From a virus, in the IMG/VR virus record IMGVR_UViG_3300044712_000688, positions 62,001 to 126,000 of that record: a stretch of 64,000 nucleotides of DNA. One strand, written 5' to 3'. The notes under the pieces are model-generated. The model made no database searches and was not told the origin of the DNA. It saw only the letters and a list, made by a program, of their open reading frames with translations. Below are positions 1 to 5,504 of the stretch, piece after piece. Each line of letters begins with the position of its first letter. Within the stretch, counting starts at the first letter, position 1. A program made the translations under genes and the position numbers.

Positions 1-71
1 GGTTAGCAGTCTGCCGGGGCGAGTGCTAATTTCCCGTTATCAAACTGTGATAAAAATTTTCTCGAATTGAC
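1..71. other. Left edge, non-coding, with small inverted repeats
   Basis: No gene is supported here. I see TTATCA-AACTG-TGATAA (about 38-54) followed by AAAATTTT, which could be the weak end hairpin of a gene lying outside the window, and TTAGCA (3-8) with its complement TGCTAA (24-29). Both are short and AT-rich, so function is uncertain. Confidence 0.3.
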
Positions 72-100
72 TTGACAAAAGAAAAAATACCGCTTATGCT
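72..100 (+). promoter_or_regulatory. Promoter of cassette 1 (TTGACA-17-TATGCT)
   Basis: TTGACA at 72-77 and TATGCT at 95-100 are separated by 17 bases, a near-consensus housekeeping sigma promoter. The expected start point is about 107. The same -10 hexamer TATGCT recurs in four other promoters of this window. Confidence 0.8.
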
Positions 101-107
101 TATTCCA

Positions 108-123
108 TAAGCCAAACGGCTTA
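108..123 (+). promoter_or_regulatory. 5'-terminal mRNA hairpin, cassette 1
   Basis: TAAGCC (108-113) pairs perfectly with GGCTTA (118-123) around an AAAC loop, and begins at the predicted transcription start. It is followed by the ribosome site CGAAAGGGAAA. A hairpin at +1 usually protects mRNA from 5' decay; cassettes 2 and 3 carry one at the same place. Confidence 0.55.
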
Positions 124-148
124 GATACAAAAACGAAAGGGAAACAAA

Positions 149-451
149 ATGACCGCAAAGACCGCAACCGTAGCAGTAGACCTAGTTTCACTCATCGCCG
201 AGTTGGTAGATGTGAAGAAGGCAAAGGCAGACCTAGCAAACCGCGAGAGCGCAATTCGCAAGGTTGTCTTGGCAGAAACTGGAAATACCGCAACCGTAAT
301 CGCAGACCCAAAAACTGGCGAAGTGATTGCCGAAGTGACCGAGAGCGTTCGCCGTTCGGTAAACGATTGGGAAGAGTTCGAAGCAACTTACCCAGAAGCA
401 TACGAAGCCTTGGTGAAGTTCACCGATGTTTTGACCCTGAACACAAAGTAA
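149..451 (+). CDS. Small protein of unknown function (cassette 1)
   Basis: This gene encodes a 100-residue soluble protein with no family I recognise. Residues about 8-45 look like one amphipathic, charged helix (LVSLIAELVDVKKAKADLANRE), followed by a Thr/Val-rich stretch with a possible beta hairpin (TVIADPKTGEVIAEVTE, about 48-64) and an acidic, aromatic C-terminal segment (DWEEFEATYPEAYEALVKF). The ATG at 149 is fixed by the ribosome site AAAGGGAAA just upstream. It is transcribed alone: its own promoter lies at 72-100 and its own terminator at 466-498. Strong expression is therefore expected, probably early after infection. The function is unknown; a host-takeover role is only a guess from position and architecture. 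Confidence 0.75.
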   Translation: MTAKTATVAVDLVSLIAELVDVKKAKADLANRESAIRKVVLAETGNTATVIADPKTGEVIAEVTESVRRSVNDWEEFEATYPEAYEALVKFTDVLTLNTK

Positions 452-465
452 AGGGAAAGCGAAAG

Positions 466-498
466 CCCCTAGCCCGAAAGGGTTAGGGGTTTTCTTTT
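466..498 (+). terminator. Intrinsic terminator, cassette 1
   Basis: CCCCTAGCCC (466-475), loop GAAA, GGGTTAGGGG (480-489), then TTTTCTTTT. The 10-bp stem contains one G-U pair and has a GNRA tetraloop. It closes the single-gene transcript. Confidence 0.9.
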
Positions 499-565
499 GC
501 GCTCGCCAGGATTTGCCTTGGTCGATCCGCGCAACACGCTGAAGAAAAAAAGTTTTGGAATTGAC

Positions 566-593
566 TTGACAAATAAATTAGACCCTGTATGCT
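566..593 (+). promoter_or_regulatory. Promoter of cassette 2 (TTGACA-16-TATGCT)
   Basis: TTGACA at 566-571 and TATGCT at 588-593. The expected start is about 600, immediately before the hairpin AAGCC (602-606)/GGCTT (612-616), repeating the arrangement of cassette 1. Confidence 0.8.
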
Positions 594-644
594 TATTACA
601 TAAGCCAAAAGGGCTTGAGAAAAAAACGAAAGGGAAACAGAAAA

Positions 645-938
645 ATGACTTACACGAAGCACGAAGTAGCGCAGGGTATCGCAGCTTGGTTCGCAATTCT
701 ATCGGCAGGAATTGTCGCGCCGTTTAGCCTAGAGTTCGTTGGCGTTATCAACTCGATTGGATACGCAGACCTAGCCGAGAAGCAGGCCGACATTGCGCCT
801 TACCTATTCGGTTCGCTCGCCGTCTTGGTTGTGGCTATGGCGGTTCTGATTGGTTCGTATGTGGCCGAGAACAGGTTCTGGCTACGCCGTAGCCTTGCCG
901 ACAAACTGGAAAGGCTCGCGCTCGCCGTTCGTGGCTAA
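645..938 (+). CDS. Small membrane protein with two TM helices (cassette 2)
   Basis: Encodes 97 residues starting MTYTKHEVAQGIAAWFAILS. Two hydrophobic helices are clear, roughly residues 9-30 and 55-77 (PYLFGSLAVLVVAMAVLIGS), joined by a loop containing GYADLAEKQAD, with a basic C-terminus (WLRRSLADKLERLALAVRG) that should face the cytoplasm. The ATG at 645 is preferred over an upstream TTG at 615 because the conserved CGAAAGGGAAAC ribosome site lies just before 645 and the upstream start would fall inside the leader. It is a monocistronic unit with its own promoter and terminator. No family is recognised; an inner-membrane effector or superinfection protein is possible but not shown. Confidence 0.75.
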   Translation: MTYTKHEVAQGIAAWFAILSAGIVAPFSLEFVGVINSIGYADLAEKQADIAPYLFGSLAVLVVAMAVLIGSYVAENRFWLRRSLADKLERLALAVRG

Positions 939-954
939 CCCCCTAGCCGAGAAG

Positions 955-987
955 CCCCTAGCCGATTGTGGCTAGGGGTTTTTCTTT
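955..987 (+). terminator. Intrinsic terminator, cassette 2
   Basis: CCCCTAGCC (955-963), loop GATTGT, GGCTAGGGG (970-978), then TTTTTCTTT. Perfect 9-bp stem with a U-tract. Confidence 0.9.
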
Positions 988-1024
988 ACCGCGACACGCT
1001 CGAAAAAAAAGTTTGCGGAAACCC

Positions 1025-1052
1025 TTGACAATTGGTTTAGGGTTGGTAAATT
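1025..1052 (+). promoter_or_regulatory. Promoter of cassette 3 (TTGACA-16-TAAATT)
   Basis: TTGACA at 1025-1030 with TAAATT at 1047-1052. The predicted start near 1059 is followed by a hairpin TAGGTG (1061-1066)/CGCCTA (1071-1076). That stem differs in sequence from the ones in cassettes 1 and 2 but keeps the pairing. Confidence 0.7.
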
Positions 1053-1097
1053 AGAAGTGTTAGGTGATACCGCCTAGCAAAACGAAAGGGAAATGAA

Positions 1098-1331
1098 ATG
1101 AACATTCAGAAGTTTGAGAAGGCACAAGACAGACTAACCGCGGTTGTATTCGTTGCGGGTATGGTTGCTTGGTTCTTTGGCGCGGATTACTACGGCTTGG
1201 CTATGGCTAATGACCTAAGCGGATTCGGTGAAGTTGCTTACCCGATTATTCTTGCCGTTAGCGCGGTTGTGGCTATTACCGCGCTCGCGGTGAAAGCCTA
1301 CGGATACCGCCTAGCAAAGACTTACCGCTAA
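1098..1331 (+). CDS. Small membrane protein with two TM helices (cassette 3)
   Basis: A 77-residue protein with an N-terminal amphipathic charged segment (MNIQKFEKAQDRLT), a first membrane helix around residues 14-36 (VVFVAGMVAWFFGADYYGLAM), a short loop, a second helix around 47-68 (YPIILAVSAVVAITALAVKAY) and a basic tail. The topology resembles the cassette 2 product although sequence identity is low. The ATG at 1098 follows CGAAAGGGAAATGAA. It is expressed alone from the promoter at 1025-1052 and ends at the terminator at 1355-1383. Function is not recognised. Confidence 0.75.
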   Translation: MNIQKFEKAQDRLTAVVFVAGMVAWFFGADYYGLAMANDLSGFGEVAYPIILAVSAVVAITALAVKAYGYRLAKTYR

Positions 1332-1354
1332 CCCCCTAAGCGGTAAACCGAAAG

Positions 1355-1383
1355 CCCCCTAGCCCCCTAGGGGGTTTTCTTTT
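1355..1383 (+). terminator. Intrinsic terminator, cassette 3
   Basis: CCCCCTAG (1355-1362), loop CCCC, CTAGGGGG (1367-1374), then TTTTCTTTT. Perfect 8-bp stem. Confidence 0.85.
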
Positions 1384-1740
1384 GCCGTTGCCGTCTAGGA
1401 TTGCTCGCAGCTTGGGCTTGCCGTTGCTTGGTTGTTGGGTTGGTTGTTGGTCGATCCGCGCGTGAGTATCGCGCCCCCGGAAATGGCTCGCCAGTTTTGC
1501 TCGCGTGTTGCTTGGCTAGGCACACACACACACAAACACGCAGGGCTAGGTTTGCTCGAAGCAAAGCTCGAAGACTTGGCAGAAGTTTGCCTAGGCTCGC
1601 CAGGATTAGGCTAACCCCTAAACCCTAGCCCCCTAGGTTCGTTGATAGGTTGTTAGCCCCTAGGCAGACTTATGATGACCCCCAAAGGTTCGTGAGAAGG
1701 CTCGCACACACACAAGACACAAAGACCTAGGCACTTAGTC

Positions 1741-1770
1741 TTGACCCTTTCGAAGTTGTATCACTATGAC
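1741..1770 (+). promoter_or_regulatory. Candidate promoter of a noncoding transcript
   Basis: TTGACC (1741-1746) and TATGAC (1765-1770) with an 18-base spacer resemble the other promoters here. From its expected start to the terminator at 2103-2141 there is no ATG-initiated reading frame, so any transcript (about 360 bases) would be noncoding. Confidence 0.4.
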
Positions 1771-1961
1771 CCCCTAGAAAAAAACTTTTTTTATTTTTGG
1801 CAGGAAAAAGGCACTAACTATCAACGAAGAAAAAAGGAAGGCATACCCCCTACTTTTAGGAAACAATTTCGGGGGCGGCCACGATCAACGACTGCCGTCT
1901 CACCCGCCAAAAGCACCTAGCGGTCAATATAGCATAGTACCCCCCTTCTGCAAATTCCTCG

Positions 1962-2080
1962 GCCAAATAGACGCCCCTATTTACAAAATCCAGCTCCACA
2001 AATTTTCAAAAAAATCGTCCAGGGGTACCATACTTCAACAAAAAGTCAAGCCCCACGCCAAATAATAGACGCCCCTACGG
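1962..2080 (+). repeat. Direct repeat GCCAAATA(ATA)GACGCCCCTA
   Basis: GCCAAATAGACGCCCCTAT at 1962-1980 and GCCAAATAATAGACGCCCCTAC at 2057-2078 are two copies of one element 95 bases apart. The core RACGCCCCTAC occurs twice more inside the following gene (2364-2373 region and 2678-2688). Confidence 0.6.
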
Positions 2081-2102
2081 GTGTAAAATAGATCATACGG
2101 AG

Positions 2103-2141
2103 AGCACATCCGAGCAATAAAAGCTCAGGGTGTGCTTTTTT
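2103..2141 (+). terminator. Intrinsic terminator
   Basis: AGCACATCCGAGC (2103-2115), loop AATAAAA, GCTCAGGGTGTGCT (2123-2136) with one bulged A and one G-U pair, then a T-tract to 2141. It lies on the plus strand with no gene upstream of it, which supports a transcript starting near 1777. Confidence 0.75.
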
Positions 2142-2155
2142 GCATCTCTGGATAT

Positions 2156-2185
2156 TTGGAGTTGCATTGGGTATTTGCTTATGCT
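2156..2185 (+). promoter_or_regulatory. Promoter of the lysis module
   Basis: TTGGAG (2156-2161) and TATGCT (2180-2185), 18-base spacer. The -10 hexamer matches the cassette promoters. It would give an 80-base leader before the ATG at 2273. Confidence 0.55.
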
Positions 2186-2272
2186 AGGCTCTCCGTTTAT
2201 AACTGAATATTGAAACAAACACCAAGACAATAAACGCCGAGAAATTACTCTCAAAGGAAAGGTAGGCGCTAA

Positions 2273-2872
2273 ATGAAATGGTTAACATTTCTACTGACTG
2301 CATCCACAACGGCAGCCACCGCAACAAATGCGGGGGTGCTGCCCCCAGGATCAGAAGTAACAAACGCCCCTACGGCCGTAGTCTCATTCCAAGAGCACGA
2401 GCCGGAGGATCTGATGAAGACAATCTTCGCTATGCAAGTAGAGAAGACTCTTCTAGAAGAACAAGTAGCTCGTGCAGAGCAACTTGAGGCAAACCGAACA
2501 AAACTAGACGCTATGGTTTCCAAACTCCAAAAGACGGTTGGAAAAACATGGTACGTCTTCTCCGGAGCCACCCCACAAGGTTGGGATTGCTCTGGCCTAG
2601 TGCTTTGGGCCTACGAACAAGTAGGGATCACCCTGGAGCACCGTGCATCACTCCAAGCCACGGCAGGAAAAGTAACAGACGCCCCTACTCCAGGTGACAT
2701 CGTTGTATTCACCTACAAGGGATATAAGTCCGCTTACCACACTGCAATTTACATTGGTAATGGATTGATGATTCATGCTCCACGCAGGGGTGAGGTGACT
2801 CGAATCGAGTCCGTTGAGCAATTCGCAGGAAACTATTCCAAAATTACGTATCGAAACCTGCTTGACAACTAA
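2273..2872 (+). CDS. Exported NlpC/P60 peptidoglycan hydrolase (probable endolysin)
   Basis: A 199-residue cell-wall hydrolase. Residues 1-20 form a signal-like hydrophobic segment (WLTFLLTASTTAATATNA) with a plausible cleavage after Ala20; residues about 45-90 are a helical, probably coiled-coil region; residues 92-199 are an NlpC/P60 cysteine peptidase domain. The catalytic residues are visible: Cys106 in WDCSGLVLWAY, His156 in YHTAIYIGNG and His168 in HAPRRG. Enzymes of this family cut gamma-D-Glu-diaminopimelate or related peptide bonds in peptidoglycan. The organisation (signal, coiled coil, NlpC) resembles actinobacterial RipA-type hydrolases. The next three genes encode small membrane proteins, so I read this as the lysis enzyme; a virion-associated entry hydrolase is the alternative. 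The exported N-terminus implies that it may not need a large-hole holin. Confidence 0.85.
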   Translation: MKWLTFLLTASTTAATATNAGVLPPGSEVTNAPTAVVSFQEHEPEDLMKTIFAMQVEKTLLEEQVARAEQLEANRTKLDAMVSKLQKTVGKTWYVFSGATPQGWDCSGLVLWAYEQVGITLEHRASLQATAGKVTDAPTPGDIVVFTYKGYKSAYHTAIYIGNGLMIHAPRRGEVTRIESVEQFAGNYSKITYRNLLDN

Positions 2873-2889
2873 ACCATAAGGTGTATGCT
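2862..2889 (+). promoter_or_regulatory. Promoter giving a leaderless mRNA
   Basis: TTGACA (2862-2867) lies inside the end of the hydrolase gene, and TATGCT (2884-2889) is 16 bases further. The ATG at 2896 begins seven bases after the -10 box, exactly where transcription should start, so the mRNA would have no leader. Confidence 0.7.
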
Positions 2890-2895
2890 TGTTGT

Positions 2896-3093
2896 ATGGC
2901 AAATACGAACCCAACAAGCGACACCGTAACGGTAGTAAGTGCCGACCCTTTTGCAATCCTATTTTTTGCTGGGGTCGGCATTTACTTTCTCGTGCGTCTA
3001 TTCCACCTCTACAAGCTCTACCGTAAGCACAAGAAAAACAACGAACCTTCGGCGCTCTTAGGCGTCGTCTACCCGCATAAGGACGTCCATTAA
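2896..3093 (+). CDS. Small single-TM membrane protein (holin-like)
   Basis: A 65-residue protein with a polar N-terminus (MANTNPTSDTVTVV), one membrane helix at about residues 18-38 (PFAILFFAGVGIYFLVRLFH) and a strongly basic stretch after it (KLYRKHKKNN). N-out/C-in single-span topology with a basic tail is common in actinophage holin-like or lysis-accessory proteins. I place the start at ATG 2896, not at GTG 2881, because 2881-2889 contains the -10 box of its own promoter. It sits directly after the NlpC/P60 hydrolase and ends flush against the next membrane gene. The family is not recognised; the holin role is inferred from context. Confidence 0.65.
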   Translation: MANTNPTSDTVTVVSADPFAILFFAGVGIYFLVRLFHLYKLYRKHKKNNEPSALLGVVYPHKDVH

Positions 3094-3303
3094 ATGACAC
3101 GCTTCATTCTTTTCCTTCGCCAGATTGCCTGGATCCCCACACTCTCCATTATTTCGGCTCTGACGGCTCTGCTAATCACAATAACGGCGTCTATTACTAC
3201 GACTCCCGCCACCCCCGCCACAAGCATCCTTGCCGTCGCAATGCTCGCAATAACCCTTAGCCTGATCTCTATTGCACTGGCAATTTTGAGCGATAAGGAA
3301 TGA
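3094..3303 (+). CDS. Small membrane protein with two TM helices (holin candidate)
   Basis: A 69-residue, very hydrophobic protein: a short basic N-terminus (MTRFILFLRQ), a first helix about residues 11-32 (AWIPTLSIISALTALLITITA), a Thr/Pro-rich turn (SITTTPATPATS) and a second helix about 43-66 (ILAVAMLAITLSLISIALAIL), ending in charged SDKE. Two-span, hairpin-like proteins of this size next to an endolysin are typical holins (class II topology). It starts immediately after the stop of the preceding gene and its stop overlaps the start of the next gene (ATGA at 3300-3303), so the three genes are translated together. Confidence 0.65.
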   Translation: MTRFILFLRQIAWIPTLSIISALTALLITITASITTTPATPATSILAVAMLAITLSLISIALAILSDKE

Positions 3304-3485
3304 AAATGACATCTCCACTGATTGTTATTTTGACAATTGCAGGTTTTGCAGCTACTCTTCTAGCAGTTCTGTTTTTGACTGTAAAAACGCTCTACACGGC
3401 ACTATCAGAAGATGACGGATCTATTCACGACTTAGGAGACGGAGAGAACTTTGCGAGACAAACCAGTAGTAATCGAAACAACTAG
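3300..3485 (+). CDS. Small single-TM membrane protein
   Basis: A 61-residue protein: one long N-terminal membrane helix (residues about 5-30, PLIVILTIAGFAATLLAVLFLTV) and a polar, acidic then Asn/Ser-rich tail. It starts within the stop codon of the two-TM gene (ATGA) and overlaps the next gene by 35 bases. As the third membrane protein of the lysis-like block it may be an antiholin or spanin-like accessory; that role is only inferred from position. No family is recognised. Confidence 0.6.
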   Translation: MKMTSPLIVILTIAGFAATLLAVLFLTVKTLYTALSEDDGSIHDLGDGENFARQTSSNRNN

Positions 3486-3723
3486 TTACGAGGAGTTTCG
3501 CGACAACATTCATCTGACCCAGCTGTTTGACATGCTCGACTGCACGGTAGAGATTGTTGCCAGCCCGATTGGACCTGTAGAGGACATCGAGCGAATTGTT
3601 GCACTGATTGAATCAATGATCAACGTTGTTGACGTACGAATTACGTCTCACGTTGACAGTGAGGATTATGTGATAACTTTAACCCCTGTTGTAATGACCG
3701 CAATTAAGCGACCACGAAAGTAA
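3451..3723 (+). CDS. Small protein of unknown function
   Basis: A 90-residue soluble protein (MRDKPVVIETTSYEEFRDNI...). Pattern of alternating hydrophobic strands and helices, with an acidic middle. The most likely start is TTG at 3451, five bases after GGAGA (3441-3445); it overlaps the end of the membrane gene. Its stop TAA at 3721-3723 shares a base with the ATG of the next gene (TAATG), implying coupled translation. No family recognised. Confidence 0.6.
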   Translation: MRDKPVVIETTSYEEFRDNIHLTQLFDMLDCTVEIVASPIGPVEDIERIVALIESMINVVDVRITSHVDSEDYVITLTPVVMTAIKRPRK

Positions 3724-4277
3724 TGACAAACATGAACGAGTACATCAAGAAGAATCAGAAGCTGCCAAAGGTTATTTACGACATCTTTGCTGAATCTGTA
3801 TCAACCGATTTCCGAGATCAGCTGATCCGCGAGCTACGCGATAAGGGCTGGACTCTCGAGGCGATCTCAGGAGCGTCTGGGCTAACCCGTGAGCGCGTCC
3901 GCCAGATTGCAAAGACCAGCATTCCAGGCTTCCACACCCGCCTAGAGCTCCCAGAGCCTCCGCTAAAGCCAGAGAAGCCAAAGCCTGTTTACGTAGAGCC
4001 TTCTGCAGCTACGCTTGAGCGTCTACTAGAGCTTCAGCCATACGCCCAGCAGGTCCGCTCTAACGGCAAGAAGTACCGCGAGGAGGCCGAGGAATACACA
4101 CGCCTACTAAATCACGCACACACCGTAGAAGGCGTTACTCTGTACCGTCTTGCTAAGCGTCTTGGCGTTACTCACGGAGCCCTGCGCTTCCGTCTTGCAC
4201 GCTACGGCTACAAGAAGCCAGTAACGGCGACCTCTAAGGTTTACACTCCGATCTCGGCAGAGAACCGTATTAAGTAA
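3723..4277 (+). CDS. Probable DNA-binding protein with two helix-turn-helix motifs
   Basis: A 184-residue protein. Residues about 27-66 contain a sigma-70 region-4-like helix-turn-helix (RDQLIRELRDKGWTLEAISG...LTRERVRQIAK); the string RERVRQI is the hallmark of sigma region 4.2. A Pro/Lys/Glu-rich linker follows (about 80-98), then a second HTH near residues 141-170 (LYRLAKRLGVTHGALRFRLARYGYKK). No sigma region 2 is present, so it is not a complete sigma factor; it could be an anti-sigma or sigma-appropriating factor, a promoter-specific activator, or a DNA-end recognition protein. Two HTH motifs could bind two half sites. Start at ATG 3723 by TAATG coupling. Confidence 0.7.
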   Translation: MTNMNEYIKKNQKLPKVIYDIFAESVSTDFRDQLIRELRDKGWTLEAISGASGLTRERVRQIAKTSIPGFHTRLELPEPPLKPEKPKPVYVEPSAATLERLLELQPYAQQVRSNGKKYREEAEEYTRLLNHAHTVEGVTLYRLAKRLGVTHGALRFRLARYGYKKPVTATSKVYTPISAENRIK

Positions 4278-4286
4278 GGACAATAA

Positions 4287-4607
4287 ATGAGTTTCACAGT
4301 TAAGAGCAGGCTAGAAGATCTAGTAGGCAAAAGGGTACGAATCACACTAGACAAGCGTGCTAAGGCATTTCACAACGATCTTTGGATTGGTGACCGCTTT
4401 GAGCAGGACGGACTTATCTTGTCTGGATTACTTACCGAAGTCAACAAGCACGGAGTTTTCTTCCATCACTTCTCAGAGGGTCTTGTAGCGTGGTCACAAG
4501 CCAAGCAGGCTTTCGAAGAGGGCAAGCTAGACGAAGAGCGTTTCTGGGAAGAGCAGACTGAACCTATGTTCTTCCCGTGGCACTCGATTGTTGCAATCGG
4601 CGTCTAA
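4287..4607 (+). CDS. Protein of unknown function upstream of the iron/heme genes
   Basis: A 106-residue soluble protein, MSFTVKSRLEDLVGKRVRIT.... The pattern KRVRITLDKRA, LILSGLLTEVNKHGVFFHHF and EPMFFPWHSIVAIGV suggests a small beta-barrel (SH3-like or Sm-like) fold, since the last motif (PW..I..I) resembles the final strand of such barrels. The start at 4287 is preceded by AAGGAC. It ends one base before the DUF2218-like gene, so the two are co-translated with heme oxygenase. Function not recognised. Confidence 0.6.
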   Translation: MSFTVKSRLEDLVGKRVRITLDKRAKAFHNDLWIGDRFEQDGLILSGLLTEVNKHGVFFHHFSEGLVAWSQAKQAFEEGKLDEERFWEEQTEPMFFPWHSIVAIGV

Positions 4608-4608
4608 A

Positions 4609-4896
4609 ATGTCTGGATTTCTATACAAGTCTTTTCACGAGGTGCCACTAGAGCGCCCGGAACGCTACATCAAGCAGCTGAATACGCACTTGTCTAAGAA
4701 GGGAGCCCTCCAAGAGGGCTTCCTTCTATTTCCAAACTTAGGAGCAGCCCTAGCCTACGAGGGCCCTAATACGGTTTACCTGAAAGCCTACGCGGATGAC
4801 GAAACATCCCTAGAGAAGATTCAAGATATTCTAGTTAAGCATTTATACAAGTTTGCTAAACTTAACGAAGACGCACACTGGAAAAGAATCGAGTAA
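4609..4896 (+). CDS. DUF2218-like protein
   Basis: A 95-residue protein that fits the DUF2218 family: RYIKQLNTHLSKKG near the N-terminus (family pattern RYLKQLxxHxxxK), a central strand region ending TVYLKAYADDETSLEKIQDILVKHLYKFA (family: L.L...A.D...L..VQ..V..HL.RFA) and a final W near the end. The family is of unknown biochemistry but in Actinobacteria and Proteobacteria it is often encoded beside siderophore or heme uptake genes, and here the next gene is heme oxygenase, two bases away. The ATG at 4609 is preferred over TTG 4588 because it starts one base after the preceding stop. Assignment is from memory of the family pattern. Confidence 0.6.
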   Translation: MSGFLYKSFHEVPLERPERYIKQLNTHLSKKGALQEGFLLFPNLGAALAYEGPNTVYLKAYADDETSLEKIQDILVKHLYKFAKLNEDAHWKRIE

Positions 4897-4898
4897 TT

Positions 4899-5504
4899 AT
4901 GCTTTCTAAAATAGTTAAAGAAGCTTCACAAGATGCTCACACTTCTGCCGAGCGTAGCCCGTTTATGACTGCGCTTATGCGCGGTCAGGTAGGAGCTGAC
5001 GCTTACGCGGATTACCTAACCCAGCTTGCTCCAATTTACGAAGCCCTTGAAGGCTGGGACGACCGTAGTAACCCGTGGCCGATGTTTGACCGCAGACTAG
5101 ACCGCTTCCAGCGAATCGTTTGCGACATAGAATCCCTAGGCGGATCCAAGATAGTTTGCAACAGCACGCTAGAGTACGTAGACCACATCAACAAGCTGGT
5201 CCGCACTAAGGACTGGACGCGCCTACTAGCTCACCACTACACCCGCTATCTCGGAGATCTCTCAGGTGGGCAGGCTATTGCATCTCTTGTTATGCGCAAC
5301 CTGATGATTCCCCCAAACTTCCTCTCTTTCTACGAGTTTGACGAGATCGAGGACAAGGTCCGCTACAAGGAAACCTACCGCGAGGGCCTAGATAGTCTGA
5401 ACCTTTCTACCGCTGACACGAAGATCTTTATTGACGAAGTCATCCTTGCCTTCAGGTTCAATCAGTACATCTTTGCTGAACTAGAAAAGCGCTGGCTAGC
5501 GTAA
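4899..5504 (+). CDS. Heme oxygenase (biliverdin-forming)
   Basis: A 201-residue, full-length canonical heme oxygenase (bacterial HmuO/HO-1 class, usual length 200-240). It opens heme to biliverdin, CO and ferrous iron using a reductase such as ferredoxin. The proximal heme ligand is His14 in the N-terminal motif DAHTSAERSPFM, and the distal helix signature is intact at 112-125 (HHYTRYLGDLSGGQ, with the flexible GDLSGG). No reductase or bilin reductase is encoded nearby, so the host would supply electrons. It lies two bases after the DUF2218-like gene, and its stop overlaps the start of a 26-residue peptide (TAATG). Known phage heme oxygenases are from cyanophages; in an actinophage its role could be iron release or oxidative-stress control. 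Confidence 0.93.
   Translation: MLSKIVKEASQDAHTSAERSPFMTALMRGQVGADAYADYLTQLAPIYEALEGWDDRSNPWPMFDRRLDRFQRIVCDIESLGGSKIVCNSTLEYVDHINKLVRTKDWTRLLAHHYTRYLGDLSGGQAIASLVMRNLMIPPNFLSFYEFDEIEDKVRYKETYREGLDSLNLSTADTKIFIDEVILAFRFNQYIFAELEKRWLA

Larger units (their letters stand above)
1384..2272. other. Gene-free region with repeats
   Basis: About 890 bases without a convincing gene. The part 1384-1640 is G/T-rich on this strand and re-uses pieces of the cassette spacers (TTGGTCGATCCGCGC at 518-532 and 1447-1461; GCTCGCCAGGATT at 501-513 and 1595-1607), plus a (CA)7 run at 1521-1534. The part 1741-2141 holds a candidate promoter, AT-rich tracts, an inverted pair GTACCCC/GGGGTAC (about 1937 and 2024), the direct repeat GCCAAATA..GACGCCCCTA and a terminator. 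A replication origin or a noncoding RNA are the two explanations I consider most likely. Confidence 0.6.

Noticed and set aside
1401-1628. Open frames over the region after cassette 3
   Set aside because: Composition is dominated by shared spacer repeats and a CA run, no ribosome site precedes the starts, and three frames are open at once because of low stop-codon density.
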